Counted from the stretch's first letter, positions 9,318 to 18,409 are shown. The stretch: 64,000 nt of DNA from Vulcanimicrobium winogradskyi (GCA_003134965.1 PLDA01000002.1:124001-188000); one strand, 5' to 3'. Program-made: numbers and translations. The notes: a model not told the origin generated them from the sequence alone.

Positions 9318-9791
9318 ATGCGGCAGATGAAGGTCGACAAACTGGGAATCGATCTCCTCACGCACGACCCGGTGGTCATCTTGAAGGATCTCGAGGGCAA
9401 GCGCTACCTTCCGATCCTGATCGGACCGTTCGAGGCCACGGCGATCGCTTTGGCACTCGAAGGGACCGCCGTGCCGCGGCCGCTCTCGCACGACCTGATG
9501 CGCACGCTCCTCGAGTCGCTCTCCGCCAAGCTCGAGCAGATCGTCATCCACGACATCAAGGACTCGACCTTTTTCGCCAAGCTGATCGTCCGCACGAACG
9601 GCGAGGTTCAGGAGATCGATGCCCGGCCATCCGACGGGATCGCGCTCGCGTTGCGCATGAACGCACCGATCTTCGTCAGCGACAAGATCGCCCTCGAAGA
9701 GACGGTCGCCGACAAGAACGCCGAACCTGAGGACCCGCAGAAGTTCAAGAAGTTCATCGAGGAGCTCAAACCGTCTGACTTTCTGGATTAA
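9318..9791 (+). CDS. Bifunctional nuclease-family (DUF151) protein
   Basis: A 158-residue protein covering the whole BFN/DUF151 domain: ILPILIGPFEATAIALAL-type core near residues 30-48, then EIDARPSDGIALALR near 98-112. An acidic, lysine-rich tail follows. Characterised plant and thermophile relatives cleave RNA and single-stranded DNA; the function in this lineage is not known. Start chosen at ATG 9318, where the domain begins; the longer frame overlaps ychF antisense. Confidence 0.9.
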   Translation: MRQMKVDKLGIDLLTHDPVVILKDLEGKRYLPILIGPFEATAIALALEGTAVPRPLSHDLMRTLLESLSAKLEQIVIHDIKDSTFFAKLIVRTNGEVQEIDARPSDGIALALRMNAPIFVSDKIALEETVADKNAEPEDPQKFKKFIEELKPSDFLD

Positions 9792-9838
9792 GGTGCCGCG
9801 AGGGAGATTTCTCGCTGGGCGTCCTACTTAGGCGCGCA

Positions 9839-10648
9839 ATGTACACGACGGATGAACGTGCCGAGGTCGGCGTCTACGGCGGGTCGGGGTTCTACTCGCT
9901 CATCGAGAACCCGCGCGAGATCTGGGTCGAGACCCCGTACGGTCTCCCATCCGACAAGATCGCGCTGGGCGAGATCGCGGGCAAGAAGGTCGCGTTCCTG
10001 CCGCGCCACGGGAAGGACCATCGCTATCCGCCGCAGTCGATCAACTACCGCGCCAACGCGTTTGCGATGAAGGCGCTCGGCGTCACGCGGATCATCGGTC
10101 CGACCGCCTGCGGCTCGCTGCAGGCTCACGTGAAGCCGGGCTCGATGGTCGTCGCCGACCAGATCGTCGACCGTACCTCGGGACGCAAGGACACCTTCTA
10201 CGACGGCCCGGTGACGACGCACGTCTCGTTCGCCGATCCGTACTGTTCGCAGATGCGCCCGATCGCGGTCGACGCGCTGCGCGGACTCGACATCGACACC
10301 CACGACAAGGGCACGATCGTCATCATCCAGGGTCCGCGCTTCTCGACGCGCGCCGAGTCGAAGTGGTTCAGCTCGCTGGGTTGGGAAGTCATCAACATGA
10401 CGAACTATCCCGAGTCGTATCTCGCACGCGAGCTCGAGATGTGCTACGTGAACATCTCGCTGATCACCGACTACGACGTCGGGCTCGAAGGCGTCTCCGG
10501 CGTGCAGCCGGTCTCGCACCACGAAGTGATGCAGGTCTTCGCGAGCAACAACGAGCGGGTCCGCAACGCGATCTTCAAGATCATCGAAACGCTGCCGGCC
10601 GAGCGCACCTGCTCCTGCGGCAGCGCGCTCGCCGGCGCACGAGCGTAG
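9839..10648 (+). CDS. mtnP: S-methyl-5'-thioadenosine phosphorylase
   Basis: A 269-residue purine nucleoside phosphorylase of the MTAP subfamily. GVYGGSGFYSL opens the phosphate loop, PRHGKDHRYPP is the second conserved block, and IIQGPRFSTRAES followed by INMTNYPE binds base and ribose. It splits methylthioadenosine, a by-product of polyamine synthesis, to adenine and methylthioribose-1-phosphate. A PLP decarboxylase that could feed polyamine synthesis lies at 20.3 kb. Confidence 0.95.
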   Translation: MYTTDERAEVGVYGGSGFYSLIENPREIWVETPYGLPSDKIALGEIAGKKVAFLPRHGKDHRYPPQSINYRANAFAMKALGVTRIIGPTACGSLQAHVKPGSMVVADQIVDRTSGRKDTFYDGPVTTHVSFADPYCSQMRPIAVDALRGLDIDTHDKGTIVIIQGPRFSTRAESKWFSSLGWEVINMTNYPESYLARELEMCYVNISLITDYDVGLEGVSGVQPVSHHEVMQVFASNNERVRNAIFKIIETLPAERTCSCGSALAGARA

Positions 10649-10652
10649 CACC

Positions 10653-11393
10653 ATGCGGCGTCCGCCGGTCGCGGGGCTCGACCTCGGCGTCTACGCCGCG
10701 GCGGTCCCGCTGCTGTTGCGCAACCCGTCGATCATCGTCGTCCCGCTGCTGATGGCGGTGATCGGCGTGCTGGTCAGGATGGCCGTTGCGCCGTCCGGCG
10801 GCGGAATCGCCGGCAACCTGACCGCCGGTCTCGGCGGCTTCCTCGTGATCCTGCTGGAGCTGTTCGGGCTCGGCGCCGCCTGCATCATCGCGGACGACGC
10901 GTGGCGTCACGGCCGAGCGTCGTTCGACAAGGGCTGGAGCGAAGCGCGCCGGCGCGGCGGCGAGATCCTCTTCGCCGCGCTCGGCATGACGTTGCTGTTT
11001 TGGGTCGCTCAGTATGCGGGCGCGCTCATCGGCGGCGTCATCCCCTATCTCGATCTGGTGCTGATGGCCGCCGCGGCGCTGTTCCTGATCTGGGCGATCC
11101 CGGCGGCTGCGGTCGGCGGGGTCCCGGGCGGCGCCGCGATCCAGATCTCGATCGACCGCGTTCGCGCGAACCCCGCGGCGGCCGTGCTCGCGACGGTCGT
11201 CGTCATCGCGCTGTTCGTTTTCGCAGTACCGATTGCGTCGTCCCGGCTCTCGATTCTGCTGCTCCCGTACTCCGGCGGCTTCACGATGCTCGGCGCGCTG
11301 ATCGGCGCGCTGCTGCAGGCGATTGCGCTCGGCTACGTCGCGCTCGTGATCACGAAGACATACGCCGACGCCGCGTTCACGCGACGCTGGTGA
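10653..11393 (+). CDS. Polytopic membrane protein, function unknown
   Basis: A 246-residue hydrophobic protein with about five or six predicted helices and a basic cytoplasmic segment (WRHGRASFDKGWSEARRRGG, about 91-110). The layout resembles small DUF4013-like membrane proteins, but I do not recognise a specific family. Starts 4 bases after the mtnP stop, so the two are likely co-transcribed; its stop faces holB. Confidence 0.6.
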   Translation: MRRPPVAGLDLGVYAAAVPLLLRNPSIIVVPLLMAVIGVLVRMAVAPSGGGIAGNLTAGLGGFLVILLELFGLGAACIIADDAWRHGRASFDKGWSEARRRGGEILFAALGMTLLFWVAQYAGALIGGVIPYLDLVLMAAAALFLIWAIPAAAVGGVPGGAAIQISIDRVRANPAAAVLATVVVIALFVFAVPIASSRLSILLLPYSGGFTMLGALIGALLQAIALGYVALVITKTYADAAFTRRW

Positions 11394-11412
11394 TCCGAGG
11401 TGACGGTCAACC

Positions 11413-12411
11413 TCAGCGTGACGACGGGGCAAGCGCCATGCGGACGAGGTCGGCGACGAGCGGCGGGCTGACGTTGGTGCGCGCGATGCGCTCGGCATCA
11501 CCGATCGCGCTCAGCATCCGCACAAACGCCGCCGGCTCGCGGGCCGGAAGCTCTTCCAGCCGCGCGCGCTGATCGCGCGCCAGCAGCGGTACGCTCCCGC
11601 CGAGCCCGAGCGCGATCCAGTCGCGCGCGAGCGTCTTGACCGTCTCGAGCCCCGCCTCGAGGGTCGGACGGGTCGCCCACCCGCTCGCGTCGGCTTCGCC
11701 ACCTTGCGCGGCGGCGAAGAACCACTCGACCGCGGCGTCGCGCGTCGCGCCCTCACCTTCGATCAGGTATGCGAGCGCCCGCGTCGCGCTGCCGTTCGCG
11801 ATGCTCGCCGCGCGCAGCGCGTCGTCGCCGGCGATCCCGTGCCGTCCGAGGATCCTGACGATCTCGTCTTCCGAGAGCAGCGGGAACGTCACCTCGACCA
11901 GCCGCGAACGGATCGTCGGCAGGACACGGCCGAGCGCGTTGGTCGTCACGATCAGCACGACGGCGGCCGGCGGCTCTTCGAAGAACTTCAGCAGCGCATT
12001 GGCCGCTTCGCGCGTGAAGTCGGCGTCCCCGAGCACGAACACGCGCTTGCCGCCCGCGTACGAATGCAGTGAGAGCTGCCGCACCAGGTCGCGCGCGGTC
12101 GTCTCTTCGGTCTCGTGAAATCCGCCGCCGTCGCGGTCGCCGATCTTGAGCTGCCCCTCCGCGAAGTAGAAGTCGGGATGCGTGCCGGCTTCGATGCGCG
12201 TGCAGCCGCTGCAGGTGCCGCACCAGCCGAGCAGCGTCCGTTTCGGCGTCACGCACAGCAGCGAGCGGCCGAGCGCGCGCGCGAACGTCTTCTTGCCGGA
12301 CCCTTGCGGCCCGGTGAAGAGGTAGCCGTGCGAGAGCGTCGCCGTGGTCAGGTGCTCGAAGAACGTGCGCGGCCCCGCCGCGCCGACGACGTCGAAGATT
12401 CCGTCGATCAC
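11413..12411 (-). CDS. holB: DNA polymerase III subunit delta'
   Basis: A 332-residue AAA+ clamp-loader subunit. The P-loop is GPQGSGKKT (34-42), and a zinc module with cysteines C53, C64, C67 and C70 follows. The N-terminal half ends with FFEEPPAAVVLIVTTN and then TIRSRLVEV, where the sensor SRC motif is altered to SRL. This suggests a structural rather than catalytic ATPase, as in many delta' subunits. It overlaps tmk by 4 bases in the order tmk-holB, a common arrangement. Confidence 0.92.
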   Translation of the reverse strand: MIDGIFDVVGAAGPRTFFEHLTTATLSHGYLFTGPQGSGKKTFARALGRSLLCVTPKRTLLGWCGTCSGCTRIEAGTHPDFYFAEGQLKIGDRDGGGFHETEETTARDLVRQLSLHSYAGGKRVFVLGDADFTREAANALLKFFEEPPAAVVLIVTTNALGRVLPTIRSRLVEVTFPLLSEDEIVRILGRHGIAGDDALRAASIANGSATRALAYLIEGEGATRDAAVEWFFAAAQGGEADASGWATRPTLEAGLETVKTLARDWIALGLGGSVPLLARDQRARLEELPAREPAAFVRMLSAIGDAERIARTNVSPPLVADLVRMALAPSSR

Positions 12412-13028
12412 GGGATCGCCGCGTTTCGTCTGCGCTCGTATGTCTCGAACGCCGCGGCGGCGAGCACGTCGGGGCTCGCGGTCCCGTCGAGGATTACGAA
12501 GCGGTTCTCGAAGCGCTGCGCGAGCTCGTGATACCCGAGCCGCACGCGCGTGTGGAAATCGGCGTCCTCACGCTCGAGCCGGTCGGCGCCGCCGCGCGCC
12601 TGCAGGCGAGCCCGCGAGACCTCGACCGGGATGTCGACCAAAAAGGTCAGGTCCGGCGCGATTCGATGCGTCGCCGTCAGGCAGATCTCGAGCAGCGACT
12701 CGACGTCGAGCCCGCGCCCGAAGCCCTGGTACGCCACGGTCGCATCGAAGAACCGGTCGCACAGGACGACCGCCCGGTCCTTGAGCGCCGGCGCGATGAC
12801 GTCGGCGACCAGCTGGGCCCGGGAGGCGTTCAGCAGCATTACCTCGGCGATCGGGTCGATTCGAAGCGCCGGGTCGAGGAACAGGTCGCGTAAAGAATCA
12901 CCAAGGGAGGTACCCCCAGGCTCCCTGGTGACCAGGACGACGTCGCCGCGGTTCCTAAGCGTAGCAGCCAGCGCTGCGATCAGCGTCGATTTTCCGGCGG
13001 CTTCGATCCCTTCGAAGGTGACGAGCAC
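12408..13028 (-). CDS. tmk: Thymidylate kinase
   Basis: Phosphorylates dTMP to dTDP. From the GTG at 13028 the protein has 206 residues and begins VLVTFEGIEAAGKST, the normal Tmk start with its P-loop. The DR motif (LCDRFFDATVAYQG) and the lid (ARLQARGGADRLE) follow. An ATG at 13076 would add 16 residues of Arg-rich sequence and make the start overlap the divergent PilZ gene start by two bases, so 13028 is preferred. Confidence 0.92.
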   Translation of the reverse strand: MLVTFEGIEAAGKSTLIAALAATLRNRGDVVLVTREPGGTSLGDSLRDLFLDPALRIDPIAEVMLLNASRAQLVADVIAPALKDRAVVLCDRFFDATVAYQGFGRGLDVESLLEICLTATHRIAPDLTFLVDIPVEVSRARLQARGGADRLEREDADFHTRVRLGYHELAQRFENRFVILDGTASPDVLAAAAFETYERRRNAAIP

Positions 13029-13074
13029 CCGGCGCTCTTCGCGCTCGCGGCGCCGCGGCCATCGCGGAGGGACC

Positions 13075-13725
13075 ATGCTGAACGAGTTGGTCAAGCGACT
13101 CGGTTCGACCAAGTCGGATCGCCGGACCGCCAACCGGATCCGCAAGCGCTACCAGATGTCGTGGATCAAGGACGGCACGCCGGTCGCCGGCACGGGCCTG
13201 GAGATCAGCGAGAAAGGCCTTCTCTTCGCGTCGCGCGAGACGCCGATCGGTTCCGAGGTCGACGTCGACCTCGAACTGCGCGGGCGGCACGTGCGCGCGC
13301 GGCTGAAGGTGGTGCGGCACGGCACGGTGGCGCGGGACGGGGTCGAGTGGGCGATGATCGCCGCCGTCTTCGCAGGGATCGCGGCGGACGATTGGGACGC
13401 CGTCGTCCGCTTTTGCAAGAACCGCTCCGATCCCGCGAACAAGGCCTCGGCGGAGCTCGCCGCGCGCACCGGGGACGACGACGCGTACCGGCTGCTGCCG
13501 TTGCGAATCCAGGAACGGGTGGTCGCGCTCCTCGTCGAGGCCGGCCGGCTCGCACCCGGAAGCGAAGCCAAGAACCCGCTCTTGCGTATCTCGTATTCCG
13601 GCACGACGCCGACCGGCGCGCATCGGCTCGCCGTGCACAGCCGGCGCGTGGCCGATGACGAAGTGTTGCAGTTCGACTCGATGCTGACCGTCGACGACTC
13701 AGGGAAGGTCGCGCTCGATCGCTGA
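13075..13725 (+). CDS. PilZ-domain protein
   Basis: A 216-residue protein whose N-terminal 110 residues look like PilZ: basic RKRYQMSW near residues 23-30, then LEISEKGLLFASRETPIG where the usual [DN]xSxxG is ExSxxG. The C-terminal half is not recognisable but contains a repeated LLPLRIQERVVALLVEAGRLAP helix region. It may bind cyclic di-GMP, although the altered motif weakens that claim. It is divergent from tmk with 46 bases between the preferred starts. Confidence 0.7.
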   Translation: MLNELVKRLGSTKSDRRTANRIRKRYQMSWIKDGTPVAGTGLEISEKGLLFASRETPIGSEVDVDLELRGRHVRARLKVVRHGTVARDGVEWAMIAAVFAGIAADDWDAVVRFCKNRSDPANKASAELAARTGDDDAYRLLPLRIQERVVALLVEAGRLAPGSEAKNPLLRISYSGTTPTGAHRLAVHSRRVADDEVLQFDSMLTVDDSGKVALDR

Positions 13726-13739
13726 CGCGCCGTCGCCGG

Positions 13740-13774
13740 TGTCATCCTGAGCTTGTCGAAGGGTCAGGATGACA
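13740..13774. repeat. Palindromic repeat forming a hairpin between convergent genes
   Basis: Perfect 11-base arms TGTCATCCTGA (13740-13750) and TCAGGATGACA (13764-13774) enclose the core GCTTGTCGAAGGG. The element lies between two convergent genes and could act as a bidirectional terminator. The right arm supplies the last codons and the TGA stop of the R3H ATPase gene on the minus strand. Exact core copy at 33794-33811, degenerate copy at 2311. Confidence 0.8.
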
Positions 13775-15353
13775 GTTCGGGTCCTTTGAAAATCCGCACG
13801 CGGCGATTCGGCTCGAGCCCGGTGGACCGAGACTGCACCCGGTAGCGCTCGGCGAGCTGATGCTGCATCCGCCGGATGTACGAGGTCTGGGGCGTCAGCT
13901 CGATCGCGCGTGAGTCGAGGAGCACCTGGTAGACGGCCTCCTCGGCCTCGCGCATCGCGATCTCCTCGACGTCGAGCGAGGGCAGGTTGAAGACATCTTT
14001 GAGCGCGTTCTGGATCTGCGTCGTCGTGTTCGTCTTGATCGAGTAGATCGGGACGTTCTCCGCCGCGATCTGCTTGAGCCGGTCCGACTCCTTGCGTTCG
14101 AGCGTCTTGAGCGTCAGGACCACGTCGGCGTCGTCCCACTTGCGTGCGATCGAGGCGTGGACGCGCAGGTTGTGGACCGCGCGCTCGATCTTGTTGCGCG
14201 AGACGCCGTACGGGAAGATCATCAGCGGCTTCGCGTCGTCGGGGACCGCTTCGCCGGCCGCGCCGAACATCGTCGAGTCGTCGTCGCGCGGCTGCGTGCG
14301 CAGCTCGCGGACCTTCTCCAGCGACATCGCCTCGGGGTTGGCGTGCTGGACGATGTCGATCGCGCCGCCCACGGTGCGCTGGCGCACCTCGGGCTGCGGC
14401 TGGTACCCGCGCAGCAGCGCATCGACGACTTCGCCGACGTTCTGGTGGATCGCCAGCCGGTCGCGGTCCTGGATCTCGACCAGCACGTCGAACGTCGGTG
14501 GCTGTTTGCGCTCGAGGACGGTCTTGCGCGTCCCGCGCCGCCGCGCTTCCTCGTCGGAAAGCGTGACCGCGCTGATCCCGCCGAGCAGGTCCGAGAGCGT
14601 CGGGTTCATCAGCAGGTTTTCGAGGGTTTGGCCGTGCGCCGTAGCGATCAGCTGCACGCCGCGCTCCGCGATCGTGCGCGCGGCGAGCGCTTCCGCTTCC
14701 GTTCCCATCTCGTCGATGACGATGACCTGCGGCATGTGGTTCTCCACCGCCTCGATCATCACGTTGTGCTGGAGGTGCGGATCGGTGACCGGCATGCGGC
14801 GCGAGTGCCCGATCCCTGAGTGCGGAACGTCGCCGTCGCCCGCGATCTCGTTCGACGTGTCGACGATGACGACGCGCTTGCGATCTTCCGCCAGCACGCG
14901 CGCGCACTCGCGCAGCATCGTCGTCTTGCCGACGCCGGGGCGCCCGAGCAGACAGATGGACTTTCCGCTGCGGATCACGTCGAGCACGATGTCGATCGTA
15001 CCGTACACCGCGCGCCCGACACGACACGTGAGCCCGACGATGCGCCCGGTGCGATTGCGGATCGCGCTGATGCGGTGCAGCGTTTGCTCGATACCGGCAC
15101 GGTTGTCGCCGCCGAAAGGCGAGAGCCGCGCGGTGACGTGCGCAATGTCTTCCGACGTGACCGCCGTTTCGCTGAGAAACACGAAGTCGTCGTCGAAGCG
15201 TGCCTCGGGTGGACGGCCGAGGTCCAGCACCACTTCGATGACGCGGTCCAGATGTGGAAGACGGACGAGCGTTTGGCGGATGGGGAGGGGGAAGATGTCC
15301 AGGAGCTGCGTCAGCTCCCAATTCGGTACGAAAGACTCGGCGTTAACGGCCAA
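13764..15353 (-). CDS. Ycf45-like P-loop ATPase with C-terminal R3H domain
   Basis: A 529-residue protein. An N-terminal segment is followed by a RecA/SpoIIIAA-like ATPase with Walker A GRPGVGKT (137-144), Walker B VIVIDE (210-215) and IATAHGQTLENLL. The C-terminus has an R3H single-stranded nucleic-acid-binding motif (RRMQHQLAERY, R-x3-H) near residue 500. This architecture is known from cyanobacterial and chloroplast Ycf45 and relatives in Gram-positive phyla; its cellular role is not settled. The TTG start at 15353 is preceded by a GAGGAGA Shine-Dalgarno. The last three codons and stop come from the 13740-13774 repeat. Confidence 0.88.
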   Translation of the reverse strand: MAVNAESFVPNWELTQLLDIFPLPIRQTLVRLPHLDRVIEVVLDLGRPPEARFDDDFVFLSETAVTSEDIAHVTARLSPFGGDNRAGIEQTLHRISAIRNRTGRIVGLTCRVGRAVYGTIDIVLDVIRSGKSICLLGRPGVGKTTMLRECARVLAEDRKRVVIVDTSNEIAGDGDVPHSGIGHSRRMPVTDPHLQHNVMIEAVENHMPQVIVIDEMGTEAEALAARTIAERGVQLIATAHGQTLENLLMNPTLSDLLGGISAVTLSDEEARRRGTRKTVLERKQPPTFDVLVEIQDRDRLAIHQNVGEVVDALLRGYQPQPEVRQRTVGGAIDIVQHANPEAMSLEKVRELRTQPRDDDSTMFGAAGEAVPDDAKPLMIFPYGVSRNKIERAVHNLRVHASIARKWDDADVVLTLKTLERKESDRLKQIAAENVPIYSIKTNTTTQIQNALKDVFNLPSLDVEEIAMREAEEAVYQVLLDSRAIELTPQTSYIRRMQHQLAERYRVQSRSTGLEPNRRVRIFKGPELSS

Positions 15354-15600
15354 CCTGTCTCCTCGTCGACGTCTGTCGATTGTCGATCGTCGCCGCCTCC
15401 GCCGCCGGAGACCCGCGACGGGGCAACGGTTTCCCGCCCGCCTGCCCGATTACCTGGAACATCGTACTCCCGAGATACCCCGTTCGCTGATTTTCGTTTC
15501 GCCTGCTCAGGGGCTAAAGAACGTCGAGCCTCAGGCCGATAATGCCGCGCGGGGCGGGCCGCGCGCGGGACGTCCGGCCGAGCGCGACGTAACGCGTCGC

Positions 15601-16056
15601 ATGCCCCGCTTTCTCGAGGACTACCCCGTCGGAGGCACCGCCGAGCTCGGCAGCGTGCGCGTGACCGAAGAAGAGATCCGTGCGTTCGCGACGCGCTACG
15701 ATCCGCAACCGTTCCACACCGACCCCGAACGCGCCAAGTCGTGGCCGTACGGTGGGTTGATCGCGAGCGGTTGGCACACCGCTGCGATGATGATGCGACT
15801 GATCGTCGATCACTTCATCGACGGCGACTCGAGTCTCGGATCACCCGGACTCGGACCGATTCGCTGGAAGCTCCCGGTACGCCCGGGCGACGAGCTGCGC
15901 GTGCGAGCGCGCGTCATCGACAGCCGGCGCTCCACCAGCAAGCCCGACCGCGGCACGCTGACGTTCGAAGTCGACGTCGTCAATCAGAACGACGAGACGG
16001 TGATGACGGTCGAGAACTGGATCGCGCTCATGCGGGCACGCCCCTCCCCGCCGTAA
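15601..16056 (+). CDS. MaoC-like (hotdog) dehydratase
   Basis: A 151-residue hotdog-fold protein. DPQPFHTDPERAKSWPYGGLIASG (about 38-61) is the hydratase-2 motif with its catalytic Asp and His, so it probably hydrates an enoyl-CoA or related thioester. The frame is open far upstream but that part is antisense to the R3H ATPase gene; ATG 15601 begins the domain. Its last 29 bases overlap the nitronate monooxygenase gene end to end. Confidence 0.88.
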   Translation: MPRFLEDYPVGGTAELGSVRVTEEEIRAFATRYDPQPFHTDPERAKSWPYGGLIASGWHTAAMMMRLIVDHFIDGDSSLGSPGLGPIRWKLPVRPGDELRVRARVIDSRRSTSKPDRGTLTFEVDVVNQNDETVMTVENWIALMRARPSPP

Positions 16057-16990
16057 GCGCGCGCAGCGCGTCGTCGTATTCGCGCGCGAGCCGTTCGACC
16101 AGCTCGGCGGCGGTCGGGATGTGCGCGACCGCGCCGATCCCCTGGCCTGAACCCCAGATGTCGCGCCACGCTTTCGTTTTCTCCGAGGCGAAGCTCATCT
16201 TGGAAGGATCGCTCTCGGGAAGGTTCTCGGGGTCGAGTCCGGCGCGTTCGATCGAGGCGCGCAGATAGTTGCCGTGCACGCCGGTGAAGAGGTTGGTGTA
16301 GACGATGTCGTGCGCGGTTGACGCCACGATCGACGCTTTGTACTCGTCGCTCGCGTGCGCTTCGCGCGTCGCGATGAACGCCGACCCGACATAGCCGAAA
16401 TCGGCACCTAATGCCCGCGCGGCAAGCACCGAGCGTCCGTTCGCGATCGCGCCCGAAAGCGCGAGCGGTCCATCGAACCACGCGCGTATCTCCTGCACCA
16501 GCGCGAACGGCGACCAGGTTCCGGCGTGGCCGCCGGCGCCGGCGGCGACCGCGATCAGCCCGTCGGCTCCTTTCTCGATCGCCTTCCGCGCGAACGCGAC
16601 GTTGATGACGTCGTGCAGCACCACGCCGCCGTAGGAGTGAACGGCCTGGTTGATGTCGGGCCGCGCGCCGAGCGAGGTGATGACGATCTTCACCTTGTGC
16701 TTCACGCAGACGTCGAGGTCGTGCAACAGCCGCGGGTTCGTCTTGTGGACGATCAGGTTGACTCCGAACGGCGCCGACGGCCGCTCGGGATGGGCCGCGT
16801 CGTGCGCGGCGAGCTCGCTCTCGATGCGATCGAGCCATTCGTCGAGGACGTGCTCGGGACGCGCGTTGAGCGAGGGAAACGCGCCGATCACGCCGGCCTT
16901 GCACTGCGCGATCACCAGCTCCGGCTGCGAGATGATGAACATCGGCGCGCCGATGACCGGGACGGCGAGTCCGTGTGAAGAGAGCGTCAC
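16028..16990 (-). CDS. Nitronate monooxygenase-family FMN enzyme
   Basis: A 320-residue TIM-barrel flavoprotein of the NMO/2-nitropropane dioxygenase family. PVIGAPMFIISQPELV opens the first strand, and AVAAGAGGHAGTWSPFALV near the middle carries the phosphate-binding loop and the conserved GGHAG motif. These enzymes oxidise nitronates, but close paralogues include enoyl-ACP reductase-like members, so the substrate is uncertain. It converges on and overlaps the MaoC gene. Confidence 0.87.
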   Translation of the reverse strand: MTLSSHGLAVPVIGAPMFIISQPELVIAQCKAGVIGAFPSLNARPEHVLDEWLDRIESELAAHDAAHPERPSAPFGVNLIVHKTNPRLLHDLDVCVKHKVKIVITSLGARPDINQAVHSYGGVVLHDVINVAFARKAIEKGADGLIAVAAGAGGHAGTWSPFALVQEIRAWFDGPLALSGAIANGRSVLAARALGADFGYVGSAFIATREAHASDEYKASIVASTAHDIVYTNLFTGVHGNYLRASIERAGLDPENLPESDPSKMSFASEKTKAWRDIWGSGQGIGAVAHIPTAAELVERLAREYDDALRALTAGRGVPA

Positions 16991-17034
16991 GCGCGCATCC
17001 TCCGCACCCGAACCGCGGATATCCTTTGCCGGCG

Positions 17035-17502
17035 CTAGAGCATCACCAGGCCGAGCCGCACCCCGAGCGTGACGGCTTCCGTGCGCGTCGCCGCCCCGAG
17101 CTTCGCCAGGATCGTAGCGACGTGCGCTTTGACCGTGTTCTCGCTGATCGCGAGCCGCTCGGCGATGCGACGGTTCGATAAACCGCCGGCGAGCATCCCG
17201 AGCACTTGGTGCTCGCGCGCGGTCAGCGCTTCGGCGCGCGCGGTACCGGGCAACGCCGTCGCCGCGGGCGCGAGCGAGTCGCGCAACGAGCCGTCGAGCA
17301 CGACGAGTCCGGCGGCGATCGCGTCCAGCGCTGCGAGCAGTTCGCGCGCTTCGCTCTGGCGCGCCAGCACCGCCGCCGCGCCGGCACGCAGGGCGGCGAG
17401 CGAGATCTCGGCGTGCGGATCGTCGACCAGCAGGATCGTCGGAACGGTGAAACCTTGGGCGACCGCTGCCAGCGCCTCGCGGGCGCCGACGGCGTCACGC
17501 AC
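17035..17502 (-). CDS. LuxR/NarL-type regulator with divergent receiver region
   Basis: The C-terminal half (about residues 92-155) is a clear LuxR helix-turn-helix: LTAREHQVLGMLAGGLSNRRIAERLAISENTVKAHV. The part before it resembles a weakly conserved receiver domain (ILLVDDPHAEISLAALRAGAAAVLAR). The coordinates use the first standard start (GTG 17502). The frame stays open and receiver-like (ARVAIDAGDAARERL) up to about 17616, where a CTG overlaps the stop of the upstream protease gene, so the true protein is probably about 38 residues longer. It is the last gene of an operon with two HtrA-like proteases. Confidence 0.75.
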   Translation of the reverse strand: MRDAVGAREALAAVAQGFTVPTILLVDDPHAEISLAALRAGAAAVLARQSEARELLAALDAIAAGLVVLDGSLRDSLAPAATALPGTARAEALTAREHQVLGMLAGGLSNRRIAERLAISENTVKAHVATILAKLGAATRTEAVTLGVRLGLVML

Positions 17503-17608
17503 GACCGCGTCGGCGGCCTCGAGCGGAACCAGCTCGACGCGATCGCCGAGCAGGCGCGCGAGCCGCTCGCGCGCCGCGTCGCCGGCGTCGATCGCGACCC
17601 GCGCGCGG

Positions 17609-18406
17609 TCAGGCAGCGCGCGTCCCCGCGATTTCCGGCGGGACCGGCACGGCGATCCGAACGCCGCCGCGCAGGACGTCGAGCACGGTCGCGAAGCGCA
17701 GCCGCCCCGCGTCGCGAGCCAGCACGACGTCGCCGACGATCAGTCCGGCGCGTTCGCCGCGCCCGCCGCGTTCGAGCTCGACGACGGCGAGCGCAACGCG
17801 CCCGTCGCGTAGCCGGGCGGGCACCAGCCGGATGCCGAGCAGCGACGGTTCGCGCTGCGCACCGGTAAAACGCTGGACGTCATCGCTGGGGACGGCGAGC
17901 GCGAGCCCGCCGACGACCATGCTGTTGATCCCGACGACCCGGCCGCTCGCGTCGGCGAGCGGACCGCCGGAGTTCCCCGGTGCGAGCAGCAGGTCGGCCT
18001 GGACGAACCGGCGGCCGGCGTCGCCGACGGTCGCGTGCGCAATCCCCATCGTCACGGCATTCGGGATTCCCAGCGGATGTCCGACCGCGACCAGCACCTC
18101 GCCGACACGGAGCCCGGCGGGATCGCGGACCGCTGCGGCCGGCAGGTCGCCGGCGTCGATGCGGAGCAGCGCGAGGTCGCGCTGCACGTCGCGGCGCTCT
18201 ACCCGTCCGGTGAAGCGCCGTCCGTCGCTCAGCACGATCTCGGCCTGCGGGCGGCTCGCGACGTGCGCGTTCGTCACGATCGTGCCGTCGCTCGACCAGA
18301 TCACGCCCGAGCCCGCGCCGTCGCGCCCGAGCCGCACGGCGACGGTACTCGCGCGCAAGCGCTCCGTCAGCGCTTCGAGATCGTTCTCGATCGCGTTTAT
18401 CGGCAT
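17609..18406 (-). CDS. HtrA-like trypsin-fold protease without signal peptide
   Basis: A 265-residue S1C protease. The triad is intact: H48 in VTNAHVA, D77 in QRDLALLRID and S146 in APGNSGGPL. A short PDZ-like C-terminus (LERGGRGERAGLIVGDVVLA) follows. There is no signal peptide or membrane anchor, so it should be cytoplasmic, unlike typical DegP/HtrA. It lies 3 bases after the paralogous gene at 18410 and overlaps or abuts the LuxR regulator gene. Confidence 0.88.
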   Translation of the reverse strand: MPINAIENDLEALTERLRASTVAVRLGRDGAGSGVIWSSDGTIVTNAHVASRPQAEIVLSDGRRFTGRVERRDVQRDLALLRIDAGDLPAAAVRDPAGLRVGEVLVAVGHPLGIPNAVTMGIAHATVGDAGRRFVQADLLLAPGNSGGPLADASGRVVGINSMVVGGLALAVPSDDVQRFTGAQREPSLLGIRLVPARLRDGRVALAVVELERGGRGERAGLIVGDVVLARDAGRLRFATVLDVLRGGVRIAVPVPPEIAGTRAA

Positions 18407-18409
18407 GCC

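Noticed and set aside
13699..15321. Long minus-strand open frame in a different frame of the R3H ATPase region
   Set aside because: Composition is Arg/Ala/Pro-rich with no domain; the overlapping frame has intact Walker and R3H motifs.
15354..15600. Largest intergenic gap, checked for small genes and RNA
   Set aside because: No start with a ribosome site and coherent product, no stable hairpin with a T-run; only presumed promoters for the flanking divergent genes.
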